Positions 12,813 to 25,336 of a DNA stretch of 64,000 nt are shown in pieces. The first letter of the stretch is position 1; each line of letters opens with the position of its first letter. The notes beneath the pieces are model-generated. The model was not told where the DNA came from. It saw only the letters and a program-made list of their open reading frames with translations, and did not search any database. Source of the stretch: Orthonyx spaldingii (Eukaryota; Chordata; Aves; Passeriformes; Orthonychidae); NCBI GenBank assembly GCA_013397795.1, contig VZTJ01004018.1:483394-547393 (forward strand), given 5' to 3'. The position numbers were made by a program, and so were the translations under genes.

Positions 12813-13030
12813 TATCTCAAAAAGGATATAGCACAAGTGGAAAAGGTCCAGAGAAAGGCAGAAAGGATGACTAAAGGTAGGGAATAGTTTCTCTATGAAA
12901 GGAAATTCTGCAAGTCCAGTGGGCTGGATAGAGAGGGTTTAATAGAGGCTTGCAGAGTTACGTGTGCCGTAAAGATGGATATGGAGCAACCACTCCCTGT
13001 CTCTGCCAAAAGAAGAATCAACTGCACGTG
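12813..13030 (+). mobile_element. Old diverged CR1 LINE fragment
   Basis: The stretch contains gtggaaaaggtccagagaaa, then aggatgactaaagg, tatgaaagg and tagaggcttgcagagttacg. This follows in order the CR1 pattern of 'gtggagaaggtccagagaag...gatgatcaaagg...tatgaggaaagg...atagaggtttacaaaattatg'. Many changes mark it as an old copy. It runs directly into the unclassified repeat at 13031, which may be part of the same element. Confidence 0.65.
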
Positions 13031-13229
13031 GCCATAGCCTGGCTCAGAGCAAGCACCAGGAGCTGTGCCTTGCACAGTGGATGGAGGCCTGGGGAACCCT
13101 TCACCCATGGATGCTGTGTGGGCCGAAAGCTGCAGTGGGCTCAAAGTGGGGCTGGGCAAGCCCTTGAAGATGAGAGCCGCTGCAAGTTACTGACTCAACA
13201 AACCAAACTGAGCTGAGGAACCCTCTGAG
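13031..13229 (+). repeat. Unclassified interspersed repeat, copy 1
   Basis: This segment aligns almost end to end with 24220-24414 in the same orientation. Shared blocks include ggctcagagcaag, ggatgctgt, ggggctgggcaagcccttga and ctactgactcaacaaaccaa (tt for ct in this copy). Both copies share a plus-strand reading frame with RPGEP.T.GCC.G.KL..AQ.GAGQALE and LLTQQTKL before TGA. I cannot name the family. Its position after a CR1 piece suggests a CR1 segment, but this is inference. Confidence 0.8.
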
Positions 13230-13979
13230 TCCCCTTTGGGCCCAGGCTCCTTCAGGTGAGTGCTGTGTTTGGCTAGAGGGTGGCCCTGCTGGGAGCTTTA
13301 CTTCCCTCCCTCAACATGGGCGAGCACTGGGCAGCCCCTGCAGGGACTGAGTGCTGCAAACAAGACCTGCACACCCCAGGGGAACAGCCTGTGCCCTGGC
13401 CAGCTGCTGCTGCTGGTGTTTTCCTCCTTGTCTCCCAGGAGAAAAGTGCAGGAGGTCTCTGGAGAGGAGACCAGGTCTCCTGCCCAGGCAGCTGCAAACA
13501 GTGGCAGGGAGGATGTTGTCATGAAGGGCTGTGTCCCTACTTACACTCTCATGTTTTTCAGCACAGGCAAATAGAGTTTAAACAAGGTTTCCTGGGCCTT
13601 GAAGTGGAACACTTTCTACTGGAGCAAGTCATGTCTTATACCTTTCCCCTCAAGTTCCCCCAGAAAACTGATTTGGTTTGTCATGCAGGGCTCAGGATTG
13701 GGAAGAGGACAGGGTGAGGGTGGCCACAGCTCCTGAACACAGCAGGGCATGGCCCTGAGAAGTGGTGGGGATCCAGACTGTGCATGTAGCAGGAGAGACT
13801 ACTTGGGCACCTCAACGCAAAGCTGCTGCTGGATGTGCTTCAGGCACAGCTCTATGGTGCAAAAAGAACCATGGCAGCATTTCCCTGGCTTGACCTGAGC
13901 TCCTGCCTCGCCACAAAACTCACACAGCCTGAGCTAATGCAGGTTTTGATGTCGATGTCCTTAAATGGTTTGTCTCCGT

Positions 13980-14110
13980 TTGCAACAGGCTTGTATTGAT
14001 TTAGGTTAATTTGGTTACCCAAAAAAGGGTTGTGCTGATTGCTCTAAATGGATTAAATAGTGATTTTAGTTAAACTGATGGCAGGCTTGTGTGTAGACAG
14101 GGCCTGGAGC
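13980..14110. repeat. Possible ancient sauropsid repeat remnant
   Basis: A stretch of weak 'ttaaactgat / gattttagttaaac / aatttggtta' segments ending in tgtgtagacagggcc. Old repeats in turtles, crocodiles and birds often end in a 'gtgtagacaaggc' motif after similar T/A-rich tracts. The resemblance is from memory only. Confidence 0.3.
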
Positions 14111-14577
14111 TTTGTAAGCTAATGACTTGGCAGTAATATAATGGGTTTTTTTAGACAGCTGAGACCAAGCTGTTGTTTTAAATACTAGACCGTAAGTGTT
14201 AGTATTCTAGTAAACGGTCCCCAAACATGATAGTTTTCCCCTAACTTGGGCTCCTTCTGAATCCTGGCTGATCTCTTTGCTAACTCTCACTTGCCTGATA
14301 ATAATTTGGCAAGTACCTTTAATCCAAATGGACTTTGCATTAAATCCAAGTGCAAATTTTTGTTCACTTTCCCAGCCTGCTAATTTTTCCACTTTTTTTG
14401 TCAATGGAAAACAGTTTGTCCTCTTTTTTTAATAAAAATTCAGATAGAAGGAAAATGCAAAGGAGCCTAGCTCCTGCCAACTGCAGGGACCTTTCTCCAC
14501 AAGTGATCCCTGAATGGAGGACAGGTCCAGAAGCAGCCACTGTTCAATTTCTTCACTCAGAAAAATACAAGGGTGAG

Positions 14578-14622
14578 ATCATAATAAAATCAGAGTGGTT
14601 TGGGTCAGAAGGGACCTTAGCT
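14578..14622 (-). mobile_element. Short CR1 3'-end fragment
   Basis: The + strand reads aatcagagtggtttgggtca then gaagggacctta, the complement of the usual CR1 3' tail ('gaatggtttgggttggaagggacctta'). Only about 45 bases are recognisable; the rest has been lost or was never inserted. Confidence 0.6.
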
Positions 14623-15028
14623 CTTGGCCATTACATATTTTGTGCCCATATCCTCTCAATGGGAAGAAATCACTGTATCTGCATAAAGTCTTTCCTGCCT
14701 GCCTCTGAACTCCTCAGCTGAGCTTCTGCCATGAGAATCTGCCTTCACAGGTCTTTTCTCCACCAAACTGCAAATCCCATTTTGATTCATCTACTTTCTC
14801 TGTTGATTTCTTTTATCTTCGGGTTGGGACTGAAATTAGAAAAGAACATGACTCCAGACAAATGAGTCATGAGTCTTGGTTAGCTTTGATCTGCAAGGAA
14901 GTACTGTAAAAGAGTACTGAGATACTGAATAAGCCTTAGCTCTGAAAACAACAGTCCAGTAGATAGGCCGTGATCCTTTCCTATCTGAGGCAGGTATGTG
15001 GAAGCAGAAAGTTGTTGGCAAGAATGAG

Positions 15029-15080
15029 AGCAGACTTCATGTCTCAAAGGACAGAGCAGACTTCATGTCTCAAAGGACAG
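15029..15080. repeat. Perfect 26-bp tandem duplication
   Basis: Two identical 26-base units (each starting agcagacttc and ending aaaggacag) are adjacent at 15029-15054 and 15055-15080. With no difference between units, the duplication is probably recent or polymorphic. Confidence 0.97.
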
Positions 15081-15640
15081 AGAGAGCAGCAGAAAGGAAA
15101 AGCTCAGGTTTACCAACTGGACAGCAGCTGGAGACCACAAATCTGAATTATCTAGAGAAATGGGTACATGGTAACCCACTGTAAGCCATGGTAACTAAGA
15201 CATTTTTGGCAGACTTTTCTATACCACTAGTGCAGGTTGCATTCTGGACTATTTCATGCATTCCTGGATTCTGAAAATTGGATCCCAATTACTTGGAGCA
15301 CAATAGAGGTGAAGCTGTGGGAGAGGGACATGACACAAATTAGGGGCAAGAGGATTTATGGAGGAGCTGAGTTACCCAGAAGGGGTAACAAACAGATTCT
15401 TTGTCCAAGACATAGGCCAAAGAGATCAAGGGAATCAGCACTGTAAAAGCAAGTGGGTTGTGTGTGTCTCGACTGCAGCATCTTGCTGCGGTTGGTGGTC
15501 AGGAACGGGCAGGGAAGGGCCAAAGCACAGCCATGAGGCAGGGCCAAGCCATAAACTTGCAGTGTACTTGTAACCCTATGGTAATAAGCACTGTGGAAGC
15601 CATCTTCATCTTCAGTGAAATCTGCCTTACCAGAGTGAGG

Positions 15641-15721
15641 TGCTGTGATTCAACCCTTGCAAAAAATAACCAGAAAAGGAGGAAGTGGTGCATATGGTTT
15701 GACAGGAAGCAAGAGGGAAAA
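15641..15721 (-). repeat. 81-bp inverted repeat, left arm
   Basis: The reverse complement of this segment matches 17851-17931 at 76 of 81 positions without gaps, and all five differences are transitions. Similarity stops abruptly at both ends. See the right arm and the corresponding finding. Confidence 0.95.
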
Positions 15722-17850
15722 TCTGCCAGTGGTTGAATGTCCTTTTGCCCCTCCTAACCTGCAGCATGTCCCTAGATGTTTGTGCAACCCCTGGGCCTGT
15801 GCCTGCACTCATTCCTCTCACATACATCCCCAGTGCCCATGGCCAGGGTGTAACAGCATCACAGGAGCACTGATGAATTGTCTTTATGTGACCAAAAGGC
15901 AGCTGACACTCCACGACACACATTGGATGTGGATACAGACTGTGGCAAAGTAGGGCCCTGGGTCCACATGCCTCCTGGACCCCACGTTCATATCCACTCA
16001 TCTACCAAGTCAATAATGGTGATCCAGCCCCCATAAAGCAAACCTCCACCAGAAGCTGGGAGCTTTTTCCCATCTTGTATGTGGCTCTACAGCCCCACTG
16101 AGCGAGGCTCAGGGAATGATCATTGCGACATCCAAGTGTAGAGGCTTGGGGGTAGAGATATTTGTCAAATAAAAATTACAGATCATCTTCTTGCCTTGAA
16201 CACCTGAAATGTAGGTGAGCACATCTTAATCAAACTGACCGAAACATTTGCACAGAGCTGATGGGGCAGCTAGACTAGGAACAAAGCCATTTATCCCCTC
16301 CTCCTATTTGCCATCTGGTGGTGTCTGAGAGCTCCAGAAGATAGCTCCAAAGCTGTTCCAGGCACATAGCAGAAAAAGCTGCCCGTGAGGGATGGATGCC
16401 CAGCCCTGGAACGCAGCCCTCCCTGGGCTATGAGTGGTAAAATAAACTCTCAGATCAGAACAGCTGGCTTTGCTACAAAAGACTACAAAGCTCACAATGA
16501 GTAAAAGAATATCCTACAAAATCCTCCTTCAGACGTCCCTGAGCCTCTTCCATGAAACAATTAGTGGATGCTCTTGTTTTGAACTCTGTGACTCACTCCT
16601 GTAATTCAGTTGTGGCCTGTGATCACTCAGTCACTTGATGCGTCGCGGGGAAACAGGCAATTGTGAGAATTTCCTCTGTGCCTCCCTTGGCGTCTCGCTG
16701 CAGCTCTGGGCACACTGTGCAGCACTGTGTACTGCAGCCTGGATGCTCACTTCCCAGGTGTGCAGGCTTACCCCTCAGGAATGCTTCTTCACTGTACCAA
16801 GTGGTGATCAGAAAGGTTTCTCAAAGAGAAAATGCACCTCACTACGTTTTACAATACTTAATCCAGCTGCAAAAGTGGTCCTATTACCAATGGCCTAAAT
16901 AGTTAAATTCTGGGTTGGCTCTGCCAGAGTGTTATTTCTAATTTGGTATCTTTGCTGTGGGTACATGTGTGTGCACAATTGTAAAAACTCCATTAAAGAT
17001 AATAGACCCTATTAAAGCAATTACACTGGCTAATGTCTCCCACATTCTTTTCTATTAACCATATTTAACTTTGCCATTCAACAGCATATTTACTGTTATG
17101 AACCAGTAAGTGACTTTTAATCACTGGATTTGTATAACATGCAGATTTGTGTAACTTTCCAAGTATATCATAAGTATGAAAGACATTGAGCAATTAAACC
17201 AAAAGTATTTCCAGAGATTTCCAGTACCCACTGAATATGCTTGAAGGCATCTCTGTGCTTATGTTACCTTGGTCGTGCTGAGAAAATTTTGACAGCAGAG
17301 CAAGGAAAAAGCACTGAATAATTTGCCAACTATTTCAGGTCTAAAAGAGAATTGAAAACAGGAAGCTGAAAAATTCCTCCTGCTAGCAGCACACATCAGA
17401 AACCCTGCCCTGTGTCTGCTGAACAGTGCTGTACATTTGTCATGAAGAAAAGACAATTCCGTTCTCTGGCTGCTGACTACCAAGTGCTAAATTTCTGCTG
17501 TTACCGGGACTGGCAAGAAGGGCTGGTCACAGGAATGACCCTGACAGAGCAAACTGCAGTGTCCTTCATACAGGACTCCCTCCAGGCCCTGGGGCTGACT
17601 GAGCCAGTGACTCTAGTGGCCTTGGGCAGCTGCTGCTTCTCTGCCAAGGTGCAGGGATGAGATTCTCCATGGGATGCTCAGGCTTGCCACTTGTCTGCTT
17701 TTGACTTTCCTCTGCTTGATCTCTCTGACACTTTTACCCCCGTAGCCTCTTTGCTATTTCCCTTTGGCAGTTGCTTTCCCTCTTACAGCTCACGTTCATT
17801 TCTTGCTATTTCTTCCCCTTTTTCTCTTTTACCTTGCCTATTTCTCTTTC

Positions 17851-17931
17851 TTTTCCCTCTTGCTTTCTGCCAAACCATGTGCACCACTTCCTCCTTTTCT
17901 GGTTATTTTTCGCAAGGGCTGAATCACAGCA
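17851..17931 (+). repeat. 81-bp inverted repeat, right arm
   Basis: Starts ttttccctcttgctt and ends gaatcacagca. It is paired with 15641-15721 in inverted orientation, 2.1 kb apart. It could be two copies of a short interspersed element or a local inverted duplication. I do not recognise a family. Confidence 0.95.
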
Positions 17932-20900
17932 GTCCTGGTTGCGTGGCCATTTGTATAGCCCAGAGTCATCTCCCACAGTTTGGGGTGCTAAGCTGAGGAA
18001 GGTGCCCTTCCTTGGTTCCCTCTGCAGTCAGCTGGAAGAGATGGGAGCCTCCAGAAGGTGACTCAGGTTTTGAGGCTGTCACAAGATCTTGTGAAGACTA
18101 ATGTCCTCCCATGATCTGCCAGTAAGATAGAAGAATATCCTAAATTACGGGCTTTGAATTGGGGACCCAAAGTTATTTAGTACAAATCCTGCTTTTGGAG
18201 AGTTTTGCCACATGTCAGGTGGATAAGAAGCACAAATCAGGGTATCTTCCCTCTAATCTACATTGCCCTCCCAGGTGCCAGACTCCTGCCCACACCCTGG
18301 CAGTCAGGAGAAGTGGCATCTGCAGCACAGCAGCTGGCAGAGATTTGCAACAACCTTCCCCCACCCCAGAGTCCCATCTCTGCTATAGACAAAGCATTTG
18401 GTCCAACTCCAAAAAGCCAAACAAGCACTTTTGCTCCTGTTCCTTTTTTTCACTCTAAAATAAGTGTCGTGCAAGGAATAAGGAAACAAAAGTGAAAAGG
18501 GAAACAAAACTTTCATTCTCACCCTGCCATTTAAGAGCAGGCATCCGCACAGTTTCCATGACTTTCATTTCACCAGGAGAATGTTTCCCAGGGGCTAACT
18601 TTAACATTTTGAATGGAGCCACATTTAGCCTGTTCCATAGCAAATCACACAGGAACCATGAACTGCAAATTCAGTTCTTATCTCCATCCAGACATTCGTT
18701 CCCAGAGATTTTTCCAGTTTTCTGTGATCAGACCAGGAAAATACAGGTGACATTATAACAACCCTCCCAGAGCACGCTCTGTTGTATTCTGAGGTTGCTG
18801 ACAAGCTGTTACATGGTACGGGTCTGTTTTCTCTGTAGAAGTCTGGTCCTATGATCTGCTTGTGAGATTTTGACACTGGCTTTCACTGGAGGATTTCACC
18901 TCCAGTGCAATTGCAACTTGCTGACCCAAGAATGCAAAAATTTGTTGAAGTTGTATTCTCCCCCCCTTCCCTGTGCATCTCTGCCCTGCCTTCCCTTATA
19001 AACACTTGTGGGCACAGGAGGGATGAGAGGGATGACTGCTTCCTCCATGAACGTCCCTTGTCCCAAGGCAGGTTCAGCAGGACACTCTTTCCCACACTTA
19101 ACCCTTCTATGCAGATCACTGGTGCAGGGAAAGCTGGGTCCACATTCACCTGTTCTTAGGTCCAGATAGCTCTTGGGAGCATTATTTCGTAATTTTATTA
19201 CTGACATAATAAAATGAGGTAATGGACAATTCCTTGGCCTTGTGTCTGACCAAGGTGGCTGCTACAGCTCGCTCTCTGCCCCCTGACTGCTGCTGTGTGT
19301 GCAGCTGACCTGGTGCCTTTGATAATCAAATTTTCATTAGTCCGCTAAGCAAAATGCTGGAATTGAGCCATGAGCAAGTTGTAAAGCTGGGCAAATAATT
19401 GGAATAATAATTCACTCATATTGAATGTGGTTCACTTAAAAGTGGTGCTTATTTCCTGAATGGAAATTAATATCTTCTAAGGATTTGGTTTAGATTACTT
19501 CACTGCATAGTTTACTTCAGCCTTATAATTTTGCCACTGATACGTAAAGTAGGTTCATAAATAGAGCAGCAGAGCCTTGGCTGTGCTCAGAGATAGTGCT
19601 ATGCACTAATGTAAATTATAAATGTAGAGCTAGAAAATGTAACAAGCCTGGTTGGCAAACTTCCATGTATTATCTCACAATAATTGTTTCTAGCCAGTAG
19701 AGATTTTTTGTATAGCAGAATACAGGTTATTTATATTATATATTTAGCCTAAAACTGTAATAACATCCTCTGGCAAAAGTATTATCTGATAGTGTCTGAA
19801 ATTGAATCAGCTTTCCTCTTTTCAGGCATTAATAAATGAAAAATCTGTGTCACCTCATGGCATTTCCTGAATTGGAGAATAAAATGAGGAGGATTTTTTA
19901 ATTCATATAGTTTACGTCTTAAAAAGTAAATCTATTTTTGACAACTAGAATTTCCTAGAATTGTTACGTGTGGTGTGTATCACCAACCAGAGAAATATTT
20001 CCTTTTACAATTCTAATCAGGCAGAGACAACAGTACCACCAGCAGGACTGGCTCCTGGCTTAGCAGTCAGGAAAATACCTGTGGACAGGCCAGGCATGTG
20101 AAGGTCGCGGAGGAGAGTATGTTTTTTCCTGTTTCCTCAGAAATGCCTGGATGCCTGCTACATTGCCCATCTGCATATTCTCAGGCAAACCCTACAGCAG
20201 TGAGGATGTGGGCTTTCAATCCCCAGATGGCAATCTTGCTTTAGTACCCCTTGGATTTCTGGCATGCAGGGAACATGCTTTACACATTAGAACATTCAAT
20301 ACTGTGAATTTGTTTAACACTTTATTTAAGTGATCCTACACTTACAAGGTATGTTGGTATGAAAATGGGAGAAATAAAGGCAGCAGGAACTTACTGCCAA
20401 AGCAAAGAAATGCTCTTCATGGCTGGGTAGGTGAGCAGCTGAGGGCCCCATACAGCCCAGGGCAGTCACTTTCTCAGGGCCCAACACTCCTTCAAGCACA
20501 GCTGCTATGGTCACCAGCTGTGGGCAAGCGTTGGCCTCATTCCTCAGCCAGCACTTTCACCTGCAGCACAGCCACAGCAGCAGGACACTGGATAGCACCG
20601 ATGCAGTCAGGCAGGGAGGGATTGGAGTGTAGCAAAGTCAGCAAGAGCAGTTGTGTGCCAGAGCTGTGAGATGGGACGAGCTGTTGCCACAACCCTGGGG
20701 AGGCGGGAGGTGTTCGTGAGGGACTCTGGCACAGAGCGCCTGTGACTGCCCAGACTCCGGGCCTTCCCCTCTATGGGACCCACTCAATCCACACATGAGA
20801 ATGGATGTATCCAATGGCCATTCTAAGACGACATGTTAAAGAAGTAAGGTTTATTTAAATTAGCCAAATAATGACAACTTCAAATCTAAATACACATGTG

Positions 20901-22741
20901 CTGTGAAAAACCCCCCATCATAATAATTACGGCTCAACAGGAAGTAATCCCATATCCAGATGTAAAAAAATTAATGCAGGAATGTTTGTTTATTTAGTGG
21001 CTGTAGTGTAGTGTTTAAACCCCAGTTTGTGACAAGCAATAGATACTAAGGGTGTGATAAATAAATGAGGGAATTTTGGATTTAGTTCAGTAAAAATACC
21101 AGTTGATGAGAAAAATATGTTTATTCTGCTTTTTAAGTCACCAGTGTTCCTGCTTTTGTTTCTCACAGTTTTGTTCTTAGTTGATCTACTGATGTATAAT
21201 TATGGCTGGTTCCCACTATTATGAGTAAAATTCATTTTTAAAGCCTGCAGAACATCAGTATGAATCCTCAGCTTGTTTGCTAGTGATCAGGTATCTCTAG
21301 GGAAAATTAAATCTTTTCTTGGACTAATTTAAATTTATGGGAAGTCATTCAGTCAAAATAAGCATCAAAAAGCTTAACTCTTTTGAATTGTATATCCACT
21401 GAATTAGGACTTCCAACATTTCAGTTCTCCATAATATATGATTATTAATTGCATAAATATTTTGAATTGAGTGAAAATGAGCTATCAGCTTTACTCTTTT
21501 TTTGAAATCTACCCTGACACCAGTTGAGTCACTGTCTTTGGAACAGGATCAGAAAATGATGCCAGTAAAGCCAAAGAGCTGCTCTGTTACAGTTGTAGAT
21601 GAACAATGAAACAGGTGATTCTGGAAAGTGAAATGTATTCACCTGTAACAACAATCACATTAGAGTCTCATCTTTTTCTTTCAGATTTACATGAGTTTGT
21701 TTTAAAAAGCTGATAAATTTTTTTTTAACAAAATCCTGGGTTAGCTGAAGTCTCTAGGAGTTCTGTGGTTTAAAAACTGAGTTGGGACTTTTACCTTTCA
21801 CATTAGGCACATTGATTTATTTCCCTATCTATTAGCAAGATTACTTTTATGCTGATCACATCACAAAGCATATTTCAGATGTATTGTAAGTACCCACAGA
21901 ATTAACTAAAGCACAAATTTAGAACATCTCATTTTGGATAGGGTATGATGGTGTATCTAACCAAAGCACTGATTAAAGCTATGCAAAAAAATTTTTGCTT
22001 CAGTTCTGTAGATGACCTGAAAATACATATATTTAAAAATTCTTTGCAGATTAACCCAAAATACCCTGGCTTTTACTGGTTTTTGATGGAAAACAATCAT
22101 TTGGTGATGAATTTGTTGACTAAAAGGTAAATGAGGTCTTCTGGTTTTGGACAATTGAAGCGAAAACCAAGGAATATGAAAGATAGTGTAACAAAAGGTG
22201 CCACTACAGGGAAATAAAAAGTGGTAAACTGAAGCCAGGTATGCAGTTGAAAAGGAAGGAGCTCAGAGACTGTAGTTCCAGCAGGACCAGGCAATGGAAA
22301 AGTATTGTCAGGGTTCTTCCTTCTGCAGAGGGCAGCAGGAGCCCATGGCCACAGCAACCACTGAGCTGATCTGTTGTCCCCTAGCCTGCTGGCCAGCCAT
22401 GGTTCTCCTCATCCCATGTCCTGAGCCTACTGGTGCAACAGGGCAGTTTGTGTGGGTGCTGCATCTCCCATGCGCACAGCCTCTGCCTCACTGCACTCTA
22501 CGACAGCCGTGCTGCTGCTCCGCACCAGCCACCCCTTCCCACCCCCCTCCTCATTGCAGCTGTCCCAGTCATGCTGCAGCCATCCTTCAAAAGGTGCCAT
22601 GCAAATGGTTTTTAAAGGGAAGGAGAGAGGATGAGAAGAATAGTTTGCAATAAATCCATGTTAGAATACGACCATGATGTTTTTTTACTCTTCTGATCTA
22701 TGATAAATGCCACAGTGCCACATGTGAGCCTAGCTTAAAAA

Positions 22742-22759
22742 GATCAAGATGTCTTGATC
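22742..22759. repeat. 18-bp palindrome
   Basis: Arms gatcaaga and tcttgatc are perfect complements with a two-base centre (tg). It lies in intergenic AT-rich DNA. It could be chance or a remnant of a short inverted-repeat element. Confidence 0.9.
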
Positions 22760-24219
22760 CTAAAGAAATAAAAATAAATAAGTCTAACATGTCTGGGATT
22801 TCCTCATTTTTATGCCAGGCAAAACCTTTTTTTTTTTTTTTATTTTACTTGAATTTGCAAGCAGAGCTGGCTTCCCTTCAAGCGGCATGTCTTGATGAAT
22901 GCTTTATTTACTACTGAAACAGAAAACATCTCTGGTGAAGCAGTGATGGGGCAGAGAGTGAAAAACAAAGATGAATGCAAGGAGAAGAAAGACATAGCTT
23001 GCAGCTGAGCTATGAGACGAACCAGAGGTCATAAGGGACAGAGCTACAGGAAATCTGCTCTCTATGGCAGCAGGTGCAGCAGGGAGCTCTCATACACTGA
23101 TGTCAATTGGAAGTGAAGGTACCACACAAAGCAGCAGCTATGTGTAGATAAAGAGAAGTTGAGAGGCCAAGACGAGCTGTGGAAAACAGGGGTCAATTTG
23201 GAGCTTGCATGAAGGCTCAGGAAGTCATTTGAGAAGGAAAGAGGCAGCAGCACTGCCTTCAGTACAGAGAGAGTTTGTTAAAATTTGGTGGGATTTCTGA
23301 TGCAGCATGTAATGCTGTACCTTCACAGTTGCTTTCAAGTGCAGAAAAGTTTTTAGTGGGAAAACAAGAGTTATGAATCCACATCTGTTTCTAGTTCATC
23401 GTAGAGTCAGAAAAACTCTACTGCCAGCACAAAGCAGGAAACAGCATGGGGAAAGGGAAGGCAGGCACAACTGGAGAAGTAGTGGAGGGAGCAGGCAGGA
23501 TGATTTCTTTCAGCAGCTTGTTCTGGTTTAGGGCAAATTTGGAGAGGGGACCTCCAAAAGAGTCTCCTTCAGAAGAGCAGATCTCAGTGGCCCCTCCTCC
23601 AAACCAGTTAGGAAAAAAATTCCTTTGAGAAGAGTGGAAAAAACCTGTTTATTTACCAAACAAAATGCTGAGTTTTTTGAGGTAGCATGAACAAGAACTG
23701 GCTGCAAAGAACAGCAGAAGGACCTTGTGAAGTTAAATAACTGGGCAACCAAACCACAGATGAAATTCACTCTGTGTAGATTGAATCAGCACCTACCAGG
23801 AAAAAAAATCCTAGCCTTTCATAGAAGATGAAAAGCTCTGAGATGATCATGGCCACTGAGAAGGAAACTGTAGCATTAGTTACATACCAGAAAACGCCAG
23901 TTAAGTGTGTGGCAGCACTCAATCGAATGTTACAGACCATTTGCAAAGGAACACAAGACACAACAGGAAACATGAAGATGCCACTGCAGGAATCCACAGC
24001 AAACCTGAATGCTTACTTAGTGCTCTCATCCCAAAAAACAGAAACAGAAAAAAATTAGAGAGGGGCTGTGTGCAAGGTCAGTCTGATGAGTTTAGCACTG
24101 CACAGTTTGGAAAAGGGACTACATGATATATTAACACAGGAAATCATCAGAGGCATAGACACATTGGGAAAAATATATGTTTTTAAGCACAAAAATCCAG
24201 GACCTCTCAAAGGCAGGGA

Positions 24220-24414
24220 GCCATAACCAGGCTCAGAGCAAGAGTGGGTGCCTTGTGCAGCAGGTGAGACCGGGGGAACCCCTCACCTGTGGATGCTGTA
24301 TAGGTCAAAAGCTGAAGCAGGCTCAAGGTGGGGCTGGGCAAGCCCTTGAGGAGTGTGAGAGCCACTGCAGGCTACTGACTCAACAAACCAAACTGGGCTG
24401 AGGAACCCCCTGAG
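24220..24414 (+). repeat. Unclassified interspersed repeat, copy 2
   Basis: Homologous to 13031-13229 in the same orientation over nearly its whole length, with roughly three quarters or more of bases shared and small indels. The common reading frame (GCCIGQKL, GAGQALEE, CRLLTQQTKLG then TGA) is preserved in both. The sequence just downstream (about 24510-24590) resembles the end of an old CR1-type element. Confidence 0.8.
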
Positions 24415-25336
24415 CAGACATTGGTCAGAGGGTGGGTGGGAGAGTCTGAAGGGGAAGTGTTGTGGGTGCTGCCTTGTTCCCGCTCTTGCTGAGACAACTG
24501 CCCTGGCTCTGAGCTGGAGACAAGGGTGTGCTAGATGGGCCCTTTGTCTGCACCCATACAGCTGCCCTTTTACAACCAATTTCTTTATGAATGACGGGAG
24601 CCAGCACTGACATCACTTGAATCAGATGCACTGCAGCAAGGCTGAAGGAAGAAGGAGAAGGATGTGTGGCTATTTTTGGCATGTGAAGCACAGCTGCTCA
24701 CTATCTTCTCTCACAAGTCAGGAAGGGCACAGACTGGAACAGGAGGTCAAAACTCTCTTAGCATGTCCTGTATTTCTTAGTAAATGGACTGAAACCAGAG
24801 AAAATCAGTAACATGATAGTTGTTAGATAAACCTGGGCTTTTTAAAGCAACTTTTCTGAATGTTGTGAAAACTTCCTTGTGCACAGCATGGTATATTTAA
24901 CTTACAATTGCATTTCCTGCATCTGAGAAGGAAGGAGCATTCTTGAAGACTAGGATGGATGGGGGCAATCTCGAAAATACTGATTTCATGTACATGATTA
25001 ATGTAGTGGATATGATGATCTATGAGTGAAGCAGGTACTACATTAGCAAAGTTAATAAAAGCTGTAGTCAGTGGGTACTCATAAGCTTATATAAAGCTTG
25101 TAATTGTGAATAACAATAGAAACAAAACTGTCAGCAGAGAAATACTAGGGATAGCAAAAGATGATGTATGTATCAACTAGGGAGGAGGAAATGGTGAAGG
25201 ACTAAAATTACCTAAAACACAAAACAGGAAAGGGGATTTTAGCAGAAATTCATATTGTTCCAATGATATGTAAGTTTGAGAGAACAGACTCAAGAAAAGT
25301 ACAGTGATCTTAGGAAAACTACTTGAAATGATTTGT
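24415..25336. other. TSNAX-DISC1 intergenic spacer, right part
   Basis: Apart from the CR1-like motif above, this stretch shows only AT-rich single-copy-looking DNA with short ORFs. I see nothing coding in it. Confidence 0.6.
24505..24590 (+). repeat. Possible old CR1-type 3' end
   Basis: The stretch ctagatgggccctttgtctg then cacccatacagctgccc resembles the sauropsid motif 'ctagatgggcctttggtctgacccagtatggc' seen at CR1-like 3' ends. It suggests that the unclassified repeat upstream is the body of the same element. This is a memory-based match. Confidence 0.4.

Larger units (their letters stand above)
13230..24219. other. TSNAX-DISC1 intergenic spacer, middle part
   Basis: No gene is supported here. 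It holds an old A/T-rich remnant at 13980-14110, a CR1 3' end at 14578-14622, a 26-bp tandem duplication at 15029-15080, an 81-bp inverted repeat pair (15641-15721 and 17851-17931) and a T-run near 22828. Open frames of 100-145 codons near 13280, 14350 and 15640 overlap one another on both strands and show no domain or splice context. Confidence 0.7.

Noticed and set aside
13280..13717. 145-codon plus-strand frame
   Set aside because: It lies in a GC-richer intergenic patch with overlapping frames on both strands; no domain, and part of it borders a repeat.
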